A DNA stretch of 64,000 nucleotides from NCBI GenBank assembly GCA_964426675.1, contig CAYRRM010000001.1, forward strand, positions 1 to 64,000. Reading direction: 5' to 3'. Origin of the DNA: DYMC01 sp035406705 (GTDB taxonomy: Bacteria > Verrucomicrobiota > Lentisphaeria > Victivallales > GWF2-50-93). Made by a program: the position numbers and the translations under genes. Of the stretch, positions 26,967-35,137 are shown in pieces (position 1 is the stretch's first letter; each line of letters starts with the position of its first letter). The notes under the pieces are model-generated. The model worked only from the letters and a program-made list of their open reading frames with translations, had not been told where the DNA came from and did no database searches.

Positions 26967-27880
26967 TGAGTAATTTCTTCGTCAAATTTTTTTAGTAATT
27001 CATTAATTCTTTTTATAGCTGTGATTGCTGCGAAACGCCTTTTCTCCTGAGGATATTCATCAATCAGTAATTGGTAATATTTTTTTGCCGTTATAAAATC
27101 GCCGACTTCAAATTCTGCGGTTGTTGCAATTGCCCAATAAGTGCCAGCATTTTCCATTTTTGGATTTGTTGGGTCGAGTTCTCTCTTTTTTAGAGACATT
27201 ATCATTGATTTTAACTGTTCGTCTGGTTTTTTAAGTATCTGGCATGCTTTTGCCCGGAGAGACCATATACTTGATGCATATGGAGAGTCGGGAAATTTAT
27301 TGAGAAATTCATCAGCCAACTCGAATCCTTTTTCTATATCGTTTTTATTGTCAAATGAGGCAATATATGTTGATAGCATGTAGACGAATCCTTCATGTCC
27401 GGGGAGAGTGTTGGGATATTTTTCAAATAATGCCATATATTTTTTTCTGAGAGTTGGATAGTCTGCTTTTTCTCCTGGTGAAACTATATGTTCCATTCGT
27501 ATGAGAGCAAGTTCACTCCATACTGCAAATTCTGAATCCGGGTATTCTTCAATAATTTGTTTAAATAATTTTATAGCAAGGGGTTTGTCTGCATCGGGAA
27601 GTTTTTGCCAGTGTGAACAAGCAAGTCCATACAAAGCATGAGGCCTAATTTTTTTATCCGTATCAGGCGAGAATGCTACCAATGAAAAAATCTGGATGGC
27701 CTTTTTGTATTCTCCAAGCCTGAATTCAGCCCATCCACTGGAAAGTAATTCCTGTGAATTTTCCGTTTTAATTTGTTTTTTGGAACATGAAGATAAGAGG
27801 GAAATGATAAGAAGAGAGAAGGCTATTAAAATCTTTATAGGATAGTGATGTAATGATTTTTTGCGGTTTGAAAAAAACAT
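26963..27880 (-). CDS. TPR lipoprotein cotranscribed with the sugar ABC transporter
   Basis: A 305-residue predicted lipoprotein: hydrophobic signal ending LLSSC, then tetratricopeptide helices throughout (SSGWAEFRLGEYKKAIQIF, HALYGLACSHWQ, ALIRMEH, AKKYYQLLIDEYP), resembling the outer-membrane lipoprotein BamD/YbgF-like TPR group. Its stop overlaps the binding-protein start, so the operon is TPR lipoprotein, binding protein, fused permease. It may organise or stabilise the importer at the envelope, but no such function can be read directly. The 104 bases upstream are AT-rich with no obvious operator. Confidence 0.82.
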   Translation of the reverse strand: MFFSNRKKSLHHYPIKILIAFSLLIISLLSSCSKKQIKTENSQELLSSGWAEFRLGEYKKAIQIFSLVAFSPDTDKKIRPHALYGLACSHWQKLPDADKPLAIKLFKQIIEEYPDSEFAVWSELALIRMEHIVSPGEKADYPTLRKKYMALFEKYPNTLPGHEGFVYMLSTYIASFDNKNDIEKGFELADEFLNKFPDSPYASSIWSLRAKACQILKKPDEQLKSMIMSLKKRELDPTNPKMENAGTYWAIATTAEFEVGDFITAKKYYQLLIDEYPQEKRRFAAITAIKRINELLKKFDEEITQ

Positions 27881-27984
27881 AAATTACATTACATATTTCA
27901 CTTTAATTCTCTTCTCAAATATAGAATTTTAATTTTATTTATATGTTAATAAAACTTAATTTTGAAAAAATACAAGGACTTAAA

Positions 27985-29034
27985 TTAAATTATCTCAAGA
28001 TAATCTTTATCAGGGAGCGCTTTTAATTTTTCCGATGGCAAGGTTTGATACCAGAATGCAACAGATGAAATATCGTCCTGAAGAGGTAGATACCTGCCAC
28101 CGCTTCTCCAACCAAGTGCCTGAATAGTTACTTTTATATCATTTTTGAATCTTATAGGATCGCAGAGATGCCAGCGATATAGGCCAAATCTCATCTGAGA
28201 TCTGTATACGCCATCAGGTTTAATTACTTGAAGTCCGGTGTATGGGGTTGAAAAAGGTTGGTATTGTTTTGTTTCTTTGTTTTCAAAATTATATGAGCCG
28301 CAAAAGTAATCTTCGGTTCCTGTTCCGCAAATTGTTGGAAAATCCTTATCGCCATCAATATAAAATTTTATTTCACCTTCTCCCCACCATCCTGAATTAT
28401 TTACTCCCCATGCCATGTATGTTCCAACGTAATGGCCTTTTCCTTTAACTCCATCAAGAATAGTATAAATTTCTTTATATGGGAGGGGATTAACTCTGCG
28501 AAAAGTTGCGTGAAAATAAGCAGCATCATCCGGGATAGATTCAAGAGAATAATTTATCTGGTAAAATATTACCATTTCTTCCTCAGCTATATTTTCAAGA
28601 GTAATTCTGCATCTTTTTTTAAAGGGCATAGGCCAGTAACAGTTTAGTGCACTGCCAGGATTTACGCATATAGCAAGAGAGGAAATTTGACTATAAATAC
28701 CCCATCCACAGGCAAAAAAATCTCCGACTGGAACTTCTACTGATGGGTATTCCTGATTATCCCAATAAAAGCGTAGTATTGAAAATCTCCAATGTCCAGT
28801 AGGAGTCATCCAGATTTGTTCAATTTTTCCTGATCCGTTTATATCCGCGAGCGTAAAAGTAGTTTTTGGAGGGATTTTTACGCATGGAGAGATTTTCCAG
28901 CCTCTTCCTAAATCTCTGGCGCAATTTTTACTTGCACCATCTATCGCCATTCCACCTTTCCCCTTTTCTCCTGTAAAATTTTCGGGGCTAATTGATCTTG
29001 TTTCAGCATTTTTTAGTCTGAATAGATTGTCCAT
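27985..29034 (-). CDS. GH172 (DUF2961) family glycoside hydrolase
   Basis: The 349 residues match the DUF2961 family, now glycoside hydrolase family 172. Segments seen are GKGGMAIDGASKNCARDLGRGWKISP, GKIEQIWMT, LRFYWDNQEYPSVEVPVGDFF, the aromatic loop and GTGTEDYFCGSYNF, with the EDYF cluster of catalytic type. Characterised members act on alpha-fructofuranosyl or alpha-D-arabinofuranosyl linkages. No signal peptide is seen, so it probably works in the cytoplasm on an imported oligosaccharide. It lies just upstream of the TPR/ABC operon on the same strand, supporting a joint role. It is divergent from the 29.3-kb gene. Confidence 0.88.
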   Translation of the reverse strand: MDNLFRLKNAETRSISPENFTGEKGKGGMAIDGASKNCARDLGRGWKISPCVKIPPKTTFTLADINGSGKIEQIWMTPTGHWRFSILRFYWDNQEYPSVEVPVGDFFACGWGIYSQISSLAICVNPGSALNCYWPMPFKKRCRITLENIAEEEMVIFYQINYSLESIPDDAAYFHATFRRVNPLPYKEIYTILDGVKGKGHYVGTYMAWGVNNSGWWGEGEIKFYIDGDKDFPTICGTGTEDYFCGSYNFENKETKQYQPFSTPYTGLQVIKPDGVYRSQMRFGLYRWHLCDPIRFKNDIKVTIQALGWRSGGRYLPLQDDISSVAFWYQTLPSEKLKALPDKDYLEII

Positions 29035-29307
29035 AAAAATTATTCCTCCTCTTTGATTTCTTTTAGGAAGACTTAATTTAAGTTTTTTCTTAAATAAAAC
29101 AAATTTTTTATAAATTTTATTTATTTTGCGATTTTCGCAAATTTATTTTTAATTTTTTTACAAAGGGTTATTTTCAGATTTTTTTTTATAATCAGGCAAT
29201 TATTATTTATAGATGCTTTTTTGTTTGATTTTTCTTTTAAAATGATGTGTATATATGCATTTACAATCCGAAATGTCGCATATTATTTTTATTGATTAAG
29301 CTATAAC
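29035..29307. other. AT-rich divergent intergenic region with one iterated palindrome
   Basis: This lies between the GH172 gene (minus) and the next gene (plus). It holds one perfect TGCGATTTTCGCA at 29127-29139, the only intergenic copy in the window outside the CRISPR array. No ORF or RNA gene is seen. The right end carries the promoter/dyad described separately. Confidence 0.6.
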
Positions 29308-29319
29308 TTGAGTTATAAT
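29292..29319 (+). promoter_or_regulatory. Promoter overlapped by a 16-bp operator-like dyad
   Basis: TTGATT (29292-29297), a 16-base spacer and TATAAT (29314-29319) make a good promoter. A perfect dyad TATAACT-TG-AGTTATA (29302-29317) sits across the spacer and -10 box, as expected for a repressor site. Confidence 0.5.
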
Positions 29320-29451
29320 ATCAGGATGAAATTTTTAACCCAACTCAAAAATATTGGAATTTATTGTTTTGCTGCACTGTATACTCATAAGGGTTCTGTT
29401 TGCACAGACATTAGACGAAAACCGCTCGAAAGTATAAAAGAAAATAGAGAG

Positions 29452-31620
29452 ATGGAAGGCTTTACCGGAGAGAAATGGCAGATGGAAGCGACTCTGAATG
29501 AGTCAAATCCAAACAGTTCAAATCTTCTTTTTTCAGCATTGTTGTCAGAAGGAACTGCCCTTTCTGCAACGACCGGACTGGAATTCGATTTCACAGATTG
29601 GAGCCGTGAGGTATATACTGTTATTCCAGGCGCTGTCTACGCGGGCAATCGTTTTCCATCATTCAAATCGAAATATCCTCCTCTTCCAAGGCCTTGTAAG
29701 CCTGGCGAATTTGACAGTTTACCTCAAATTAGTGATGTCCCAAGACTTTCATTTGAAGACGGAGCATCAAGAGTTGAACAGCTTACATCAGATCCAGCAA
29801 TTCCGGGTATAGGCTTTTTCTTTCCGTCTCGAAAAATCGGTTTATGGATAATGCTTCCTGAACGTAATTCGCATGGTTTGATCGGAATTGAACTTGAAGA
29901 AAACAATAACCGAAACGCTGCTGTTTTACGCATCACCTCTCCGGGAATACGGCACAAAACTGATTATGAAATATGCAATGCTGGGATCACGTCAAAATAT
30001 CTTGCTCGCGATTTTCGCAAAGGTGAGAACATTGACATAAAACTGCACCTGAATATTTTTGACTGTGAGGATATTCCCTACTTATTTGAGAGATTGGCTT
30101 CTTTGCGTAATGTTATGGTTCCTAAATCTTCTATGACAGCGGAAATACCATTTTCTGAGGCATGGAAAATTTTAGAAGAAAAATATAATCGTGAAAATTG
30201 GGTTCCTGAAATGGGCTACTACGCAATTGGCGTAGAACCCATGCGCAGCCAATCAATATTTCAAGACTGGCAGGCTGGTTGGGTCGGTGGTCTGATAAAT
30301 ACCCATGCATTGATGCTTCTCGGTAATGAAGAGTCGCAAAAAAGAGTTTGGAGAACATTCGATTTTGCCATCGAAAAGACCATCACTCCCTCCGGGCTCT
30401 TTTTTGGAACATGTTATAAGGGGACCCCTCTAGGAGACAATTTTTTAGATAAAAAATTGCCATGGCACCTCGTTCGTAAGAGCGGAGACGCTCTATATTA
30501 CGCACTTTCGACTCTGTTTCTGATGCGAGAACGCAATCTGCTCTCACTAATTAAACCACAATGGGAAAACGCATTACGCAGATGCGCTGACGCGTTTGTC
30601 AAAATCTGGAATAATTACGGACAATTCGGGCAATTTGTCAATCATAATAATTGTGAGATTATTGTTGCTAATTCCACTTGCGGAGCTATAATTCCAGCGG
30701 CATTGGTATTAGCTGCTGAGTATTTTCCAAACAGAAAATTAGAATATATGAAGGTTGCGAAATGCGCAGCCCGTAATTTTGACGAACAATACCTACTTCG
30801 CGGATTTACTTGCGGTGGTCCAGGAGACATTGCACAGTGCCCTGATAGTGAAAGCATTGCTGGACTACTTGAGTCTTATACGCGGCTTTATCAGGTGACA
30901 AGAGAAAAAGAATGGCTCGAATGCGCTATACGCGCTGCCTTTCAAGCAGCAAGCTGGGTTGTTTCATATGATTTCAATTTTCCAGAAGATTCAACATTTG
31001 CAAAAATGAAGATGCGTTCTGCAGGAACCGTCCTTGCAAACGTTCAGAATAAGCACAGCGCACCAGGTATTTGTACTCATTCGGGTCAATCCCTATTCCG
31101 TTTGTTCCGTTATAGCGGCAATCCTTTTTTCCTTGATCTCGCCAGGGATATTGCACATGCATTACCGCAGTTTATGTCAAGAGAGGACCGTCCGATCGAA
31201 TGGAAAATACCTTACAATCAGCCATCAACTTTATTCGAAAAATACCTCAAGCCGGGATGGATGTGCGAAAGGGTCAATCTCACGCAATGGGGACCCACAG
31301 AAATCCCTGGAGAAGTCTTTTACTATTCGTGCTGGAGCGAAATATCTCTTATGCTTTCCTGCGCTGAATTACCAGGCGTGTATGCCCAGCCTGACACAGG
31401 CAGAATATGGGAAATAGATCATGTTAACGCTGAATGGGCTGATGACAAACACTCTGCGTTGGTTATCAGAAATCCGACAAAATTCAAGGCAAAAGTCAGA
31501 GTTCATGTGGAAACTTCGAGTCAGGCTAACTCTACAGACTTAGTATGGGATTACGTTTCACATTTACCAATCATAGAAATATTCCCCAAAGGCAAGTCGT
31601 ATTTTCCATTACACCAGTAA
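29452..31620 (+). CDS. Large protein with six-hairpin-glycosidase-like region
   Basis: The frame is open from a TTG at 29308 (770 aa). I favour ATG 29452 (codon 49) because a good promoter overlaps 29308 and AGAGAG lies in front of 29452; ATG 29326 is another option. After an N-terminal beta-type region, residues about 290-620 (full-frame numbering) are rich in paired helices and aromatic motifs: QDWQAGWVGGLINTHALML, SGDALYYALSTLFL, EWLECAIRAAFQAASWV and FRLFRYSGNPFFLDLARDIA. This is the pattern of (alpha/alpha)6 six-hairpin glycosidases. I cannot name a GH family or substrate. No clear signal peptide. Confidence 0.7.
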   Translation: MEGFTGEKWQMEATLNESNPNSSNLLFSALLSEGTALSATTGLEFDFTDWSREVYTVIPGAVYAGNRFPSFKSKYPPLPRPCKPGEFDSLPQISDVPRLSFEDGASRVEQLTSDPAIPGIGFFFPSRKIGLWIMLPERNSHGLIGIELEENNNRNAAVLRITSPGIRHKTDYEICNAGITSKYLARDFRKGENIDIKLHLNIFDCEDIPYLFERLASLRNVMVPKSSMTAEIPFSEAWKILEEKYNRENWVPEMGYYAIGVEPMRSQSIFQDWQAGWVGGLINTHALMLLGNEESQKRVWRTFDFAIEKTITPSGLFFGTCYKGTPLGDNFLDKKLPWHLVRKSGDALYYALSTLFLMRERNLLSLIKPQWENALRRCADAFVKIWNNYGQFGQFVNHNNCEIIVANSTCGAIIPAALVLAAEYFPNRKLEYMKVAKCAARNFDEQYLLRGFTCGGPGDIAQCPDSESIAGLLESYTRLYQVTREKEWLECAIRAAFQAASWVVSYDFNFPEDSTFAKMKMRSAGTVLANVQNKHSAPGICTHSGQSLFRLFRYSGNPFFLDLARDIAHALPQFMSREDRPIEWKIPYNQPSTLFEKYLKPGWMCERVNLTQWGPTEIPGEVFYYSCWSEISLMLSCAELPGVYAQPDTGRIWEIDHVNAEWADDKHSALVIRNPTKFKAKVRVHVETSSQANSTDLVWDYVSHLPIIEIFPKGKSYFPLHQ

Positions 31621-31724
31621 AAGAAATTATTCTTAATTAATGACTTACTGGTCAGAAAATTGGCATGCTCCTGCTTTTTTTTTAAAAAAAATTTTTTTTT
31701 AATTTGCAATTTTTGACTGTTATG

Positions 31725-31746
31725 TTATCGTTAACGTAAACGATAA
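31725..31746. promoter_or_regulatory. LacI-type operator before the lacI-family gene
   Basis: A 22-bp near-perfect palindrome with arms TTATCGTT and AACGATAA around an ACGT core (20 of 22 positions symmetric). It ends 18 bases before the regulator start, which suggests autoregulation of the whole downstream operon. Confidence 0.75.
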
Positions 31747-31764
31747 CTAAAAAAGACCAATTTT

Positions 31765-32799
31765 ATGAAAATAGCGAAGAGTATGGTAGATATCGCAAAT
31801 ATAGCCGGAGTTTCGGTGATGACTGTTCATCGCGCGATTCACAATCATCCTGGGATAAATCCGCATACAAGGACGAGGATATTGGAGATCGCATCCGAGT
31901 TTAACTATCGCCCAAATGCCTTTGCCAGAGCAGTGAGAAAAGGCAAATTTGCTAGTATAGGATTAGCAACAGGATACGCAAGTATAGAGATTGCTGTGAT
32001 AGTTGGGATTTTCAGGGTTTTAAACGCCGAAGGTATCAGTTTAGCTTTTGCAGAATTGCCTGATAACAAAGAAGAAGGAAAAGATATCCACCTCCCTAAA
32101 TTTTTCACTGAAAATATGATTGATGGAGTCATTATTCATTCAGCCATCGAAAAGAAAGTTCTCTTGAAGAATTGGTTATCCAGATCTCAGATACCATATG
32201 TCTATATAATAAAACAAGCTAAATTTAACTGCGTATATCCAGACTATAGCTCAATACTGCCGTCTTCTTTAGATGCCCTTGTTATGTCAGGCTATCGCAA
32301 GATTGTATATATAGGTCCTGTAGAAGCGCCTATTTACCATCATTCTTACTTTCCTCATATGCTATTCAAAAACTGGAAACCAGCAGATGGAATCTCAAAA
32401 GAAATCATAGCTACTGATATTTCCATTCCTCAAAAAAAATGGAGGGAAAAAGTTGCAGATTTGCTCGGAAGAGAAAAGAAAAGGATTGCCTTTTTAGCAG
32501 GCTTTGAAGAGGCTAGGGCATGTCACTCTATTGCAAGCTCCATTGGTAGAGGAATTCCGTTTGATACTGGGATTCTATGCATTGGTACACGACGGAACCA
32601 TACCGACACGGGGCATCTTTTAAGTGGGCTTATCTACTCGAACTACGAACTCGGAGATGCGTCTGCAAAGATGATACTCGAAAAAATATCGAGAGGAAGA
32701 GTTAACGTTCCTAGCGTCAAATTGCCATTCAAAAAAGTCGATGGCGATACGCTCTCTCCTGATTTCTTTTTATACTTAAACCAAAAAAAAAGGGGGTAA
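31765..32799 (+). CDS. LacI-family transcriptional regulator
   Basis: The 344 residues begin with a LacI helix-turn-helix (MVDIANIAGVSVMTVHRAIHNHPGINPHTRTRILEIASEFNYRPN). They continue with a periplasmic-binding-protein-like sensor domain (about 65-340: ASIGLATGY, FTENMIDGVIIHSA, YRKIVYIGP, SGLIYSNYELGDASAKMIL). It should sense a sugar and repress the operon it heads. The 22-bp palindrome just upstream is its likely site. The prepilin gene starts three bases after its stop. Confidence 0.93.
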   Translation: MKIAKSMVDIANIAGVSVMTVHRAIHNHPGINPHTRTRILEIASEFNYRPNAFARAVRKGKFASIGLATGYASIEIAVIVGIFRVLNAEGISLAFAELPDNKEEGKDIHLPKFFTENMIDGVIIHSAIEKKVLLKNWLSRSQIPYVYIIKQAKFNCVYPDYSSILPSSLDALVMSGYRKIVYIGPVEAPIYHHSYFPHMLFKNWKPADGISKEIIATDISIPQKKWREKVADLLGREKKRIAFLAGFEEARACHSIASSIGRGIPFDTGILCIGTRRNHTDTGHLLSGLIYSNYELGDASAKMILEKISRGRVNVPSVKLPFKKVDGDTLSPDFFLYLNQKKRG

Positions 32800-32802
32800 A
32801 TA

Positions 32803-33660
32803 ATGCAAATAGAAAAACTGATAAAAAATCAAGATCGCTTTGAATGTATTAGGCTACAGAGATACCGAGTTGAGGCTAAAAGTTCAAACCGTTTGATAAA
32901 ATTTACTCTCATTGAATTGTTGGTTGTAATTGCGATTATCGCGATACTGGCGGCGATGCTCTTGCCCGCTCTGAACAGAGCAAGAGCAATGGCGAGAGCC
33001 ACTCAATGCGCAAATCTCCTTAAACAAATAGGAACAGCTGAATTAATGTATGCCAGCGATTACAGGGAATACGTCACCCCTCCACAATATAAAAAGTATG
33101 TTTCGAGCCTGGATCAACAGATACTATGGATATCATTACTATGGGAATACATTGTTCCAAACAGTCCGACACTTAGTCCCGGACAAATCGCCCCATTCTC
33201 ATCAAACATACTTACTTATTCCAAAGGAAAGGGTGGCTTCCCCTTCTGGGGATGCCCTGAATACGAGAAGGATTCGAGTAAATGGAACTGGTGGTCACTT
33301 GCCTATGGTATCAACAGTGAACCATTTTCACCACCAAAAAATAGGGCAATTGATGGAGGAACACCAGCAAGTTTCAGGACGATGCAGTCGGATAATCCAA
33401 GCCAACTCGAACTCGCAAGAATACCAGATATCAAAAAAGCTTCAGTTAGAGCGATGTTTGGTGACTGCCAGGGCAATGTGCATAACTTCTATCATCCCTC
33501 AGCAACTGATGGACTGAACAGCAACATACCCAGTAAAATATATTATTCCGCTGTCCGTCGTCATGGTTCAAGTGGTAATTATTTTTTCTGGGATGGGCAC
33601 GTCTCGGCTATTGTATGGAATGAAGCTTATAAATACTATGCTCCGGATCATTACTTCTAA
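32803..33660 (+). CDS. Prepilin-type secreted protein (H-X9-DG type)
   Basis: The 285 residues carry a type IV prepilin N-terminus: a basic leader, then the methylation/cleavage motif FTLIELLVVIAIIAILAAM (about 35-53) and ALNRARAMARATQCANLLKQIG. The globular part ends in RRHGSSGNYFFWDGHVSAI, the H...DG C-terminal motif common in large paralogous families of Lentisphaerae and Planctomycetes. It is processed by prepilin peptidase and assembled or retained at the envelope. It sits directly between a LacI regulator and glycan-active genes, so a glycan-binding or capture role is plausible but unproven. Confidence 0.92.
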   Translation: MQIEKLIKNQDRFECIRLQRYRVEAKSSNRLIKFTLIELLVVIAIIAILAAMLLPALNRARAMARATQCANLLKQIGTAELMYASDYREYVTPPQYKKYVSSLDQQILWISLLWEYIVPNSPTLSPGQIAPFSSNILTYSKGKGGFPFWGCPEYEKDSSKWNWWSLAYGINSEPFSPPKNRAIDGGTPASFRTMQSDNPSQLELARIPDIKKASVRAMFGDCQGNVHNFYHPSATDGLNSNIPSKIYYSAVRRHGSSGNYFFWDGHVSAIVWNEAYKYYAPDHYF

Positions 33661-33691
33661 AAAAAATGAATGACCCATATTCTGAAAACAG

Positions 33692-35098
33692 ATGAAAAAA
33701 TTCGGTGAAAATTTAGAAATCGGAAAATACATGCTACGCCCGACGGAGCAGGAAATTTTTTGCACAAAGGACGACGGCTACAGGGGGGCATGGCACGCTC
33801 AGCCTCCGCTCTTCGAGTACGGCTACAAATACTCAGGAGGGCTCGGAACTTACTGCTCCAGCCATTCGCCGTTTGCGATTTTCGCAAAAGAAGTCAACAA
33901 GACATTCTTCTGTTGGGGCGGGATGGTGAAGAATCAGCACTCGCGCCCTCGCAACTGGGATTTTTGCACCGGACAGCAAATTCACATGGTAAGTTACTAC
34001 GACCATAAAACAGGATTAGTTCCCCGTCCAACCATTCTATTTGACAAATTTTGCGCTGACACTCACGATAATCCGGTAATTTCAATTGATTCTCAAGGTT
34101 ATATTTGGATTTTCTCTCCATCTCATGGGGCGTGGACAACGCCATCTTTTATTCACAGGAGTAAGGAGCCTTATTCAATTGAAAAATTTGAAACAGTGCT
34201 CGAAACGCTTTTTGCCTATCCACAACCTCATTGGCTTAAAAAATATGGTTTTATTTTTTTACACACCAGATATCAAGATGGCAGAATGTTGCACATTCAA
34301 AATACCGTAAATGACTTTAATTGCTCTGCCCCACGTCCTATCGCAGGTATCGAGCAGGGGCATTATCACGTTTCTACTTCAAACAATGAAAAAATTTCGG
34401 TGGCTTTTAATTTTCACCCAAAAATAGGCGGACTCGACTCAAGAACAAATCTTTACTATATTGAAAGTACAGATGGTGGAGTTACCTGGCGTAATATTCA
34501 TGGTAAAGCAATTGAAACACCAATTTGCGAAATTCGCAATCCCGCACTCGTTCATGATTATCAAAGTCAAAATAGATTTGTTTATCTTATGGATATAAAT
34601 CTTACATCAGAAGGAAGACCGGTAATTCTCTATCTTCTTTCTGATACTCATATTCCAGGTCCCTCCAAGTTGCCCAGAGAATGGATTGTTAGTCAATGGA
34701 CAGGCTTAGAATGGCAAAATTCAAAAGTAACTGAATCAGATTGCAATTATGACTGTGGCTCTTTGTTTGTTGAAAAGAATGATTGTTGGTCGATAATAGG
34801 TCCAACTGAAAAAGGACCTCAGATATGGGTAGCAGGAGGCGAAATGGCCCTCTGGGTAAGTAAGGATAAAGGTAAAACATGGGCCTTTGAGAAGAAACTC
34901 ACAAAAAATAGCGAATTTAATCATACTTATGCCAGAAGGGTAGTTAATTACCACAAAGATTTTGCTGTTTTTTGGGCAGATGGCGATACTAAAAGTTTTA
35001 GTCAGTCTTTTTTGTATTTTTGTGGAATTGACGGAAGAAAAGTTTTTCGTCTTCCTCCTGTGATGACTAAGGATTTTGCCGAACCAGAGGAGCTATGA
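33692..35098 (+). CDS. BNR_4-repeat (sialidase-fold) protein, possible polysaccharide lyase relative
   Basis: The 468 residues match the BNR_4 propeller family: DGYRGAWHAQPP, GLGTYCSSHSPFAIFAKE, KTFFCWGGM, DTHDNPVISIDSQGYIWIFSPSHG, the Asp-box-like STDGGVTW and VSKDKGKTWAFEKK. The family includes beta-propeller polysaccharide lyases of ulvan-lyase type (PL24/PL25) and uncharacterised members. There is no signal peptide at the given start. It is part of the LacI-headed operon, 31 bases after the prepilin gene. It contains two perfect iterated palindromes (33874, 34526). Catalysis and substrate are not established. Confidence 0.8.
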   Translation: MKKFGENLEIGKYMLRPTEQEIFCTKDDGYRGAWHAQPPLFEYGYKYSGGLGTYCSSHSPFAIFAKEVNKTFFCWGGMVKNQHSRPRNWDFCTGQQIHMVSYYDHKTGLVPRPTILFDKFCADTHDNPVISIDSQGYIWIFSPSHGAWTTPSFIHRSKEPYSIEKFETVLETLFAYPQPHWLKKYGFIFLHTRYQDGRMLHIQNTVNDFNCSAPRPIAGIEQGHYHVSTSNNEKISVAFNFHPKIGGLDSRTNLYYIESTDGGVTWRNIHGKAIETPICEIRNPALVHDYQSQNRFVYLMDINLTSEGRPVILYLLSDTHIPGPSKLPREWIVSQWTGLEWQNSKVTESDCNYDCGSLFVEKNDCWSIIGPTEKGPQIWVAGGEMALWVSKDKGKTWAFEKKLTKNSEFNHTYARRVVNYHKDFAVFWADGDTKSFSQSFLYFCGIDGRKVFRLPPVMTKDFAEPEEL

Positions 35099-35137
35099 AT
35101 AAACTATGAATAAAATTAACAATAAGGAGACAAAAAA

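Noticed and set aside
32931..32943. TGCGATTATCGCG in the prepilin gene, and the similar AGCGATTATCGCA at 52690
   Set aside because: Both encode the conserved prepilin AIIAI segment, so protein conservation explains them; not counted as iterated palindromes.
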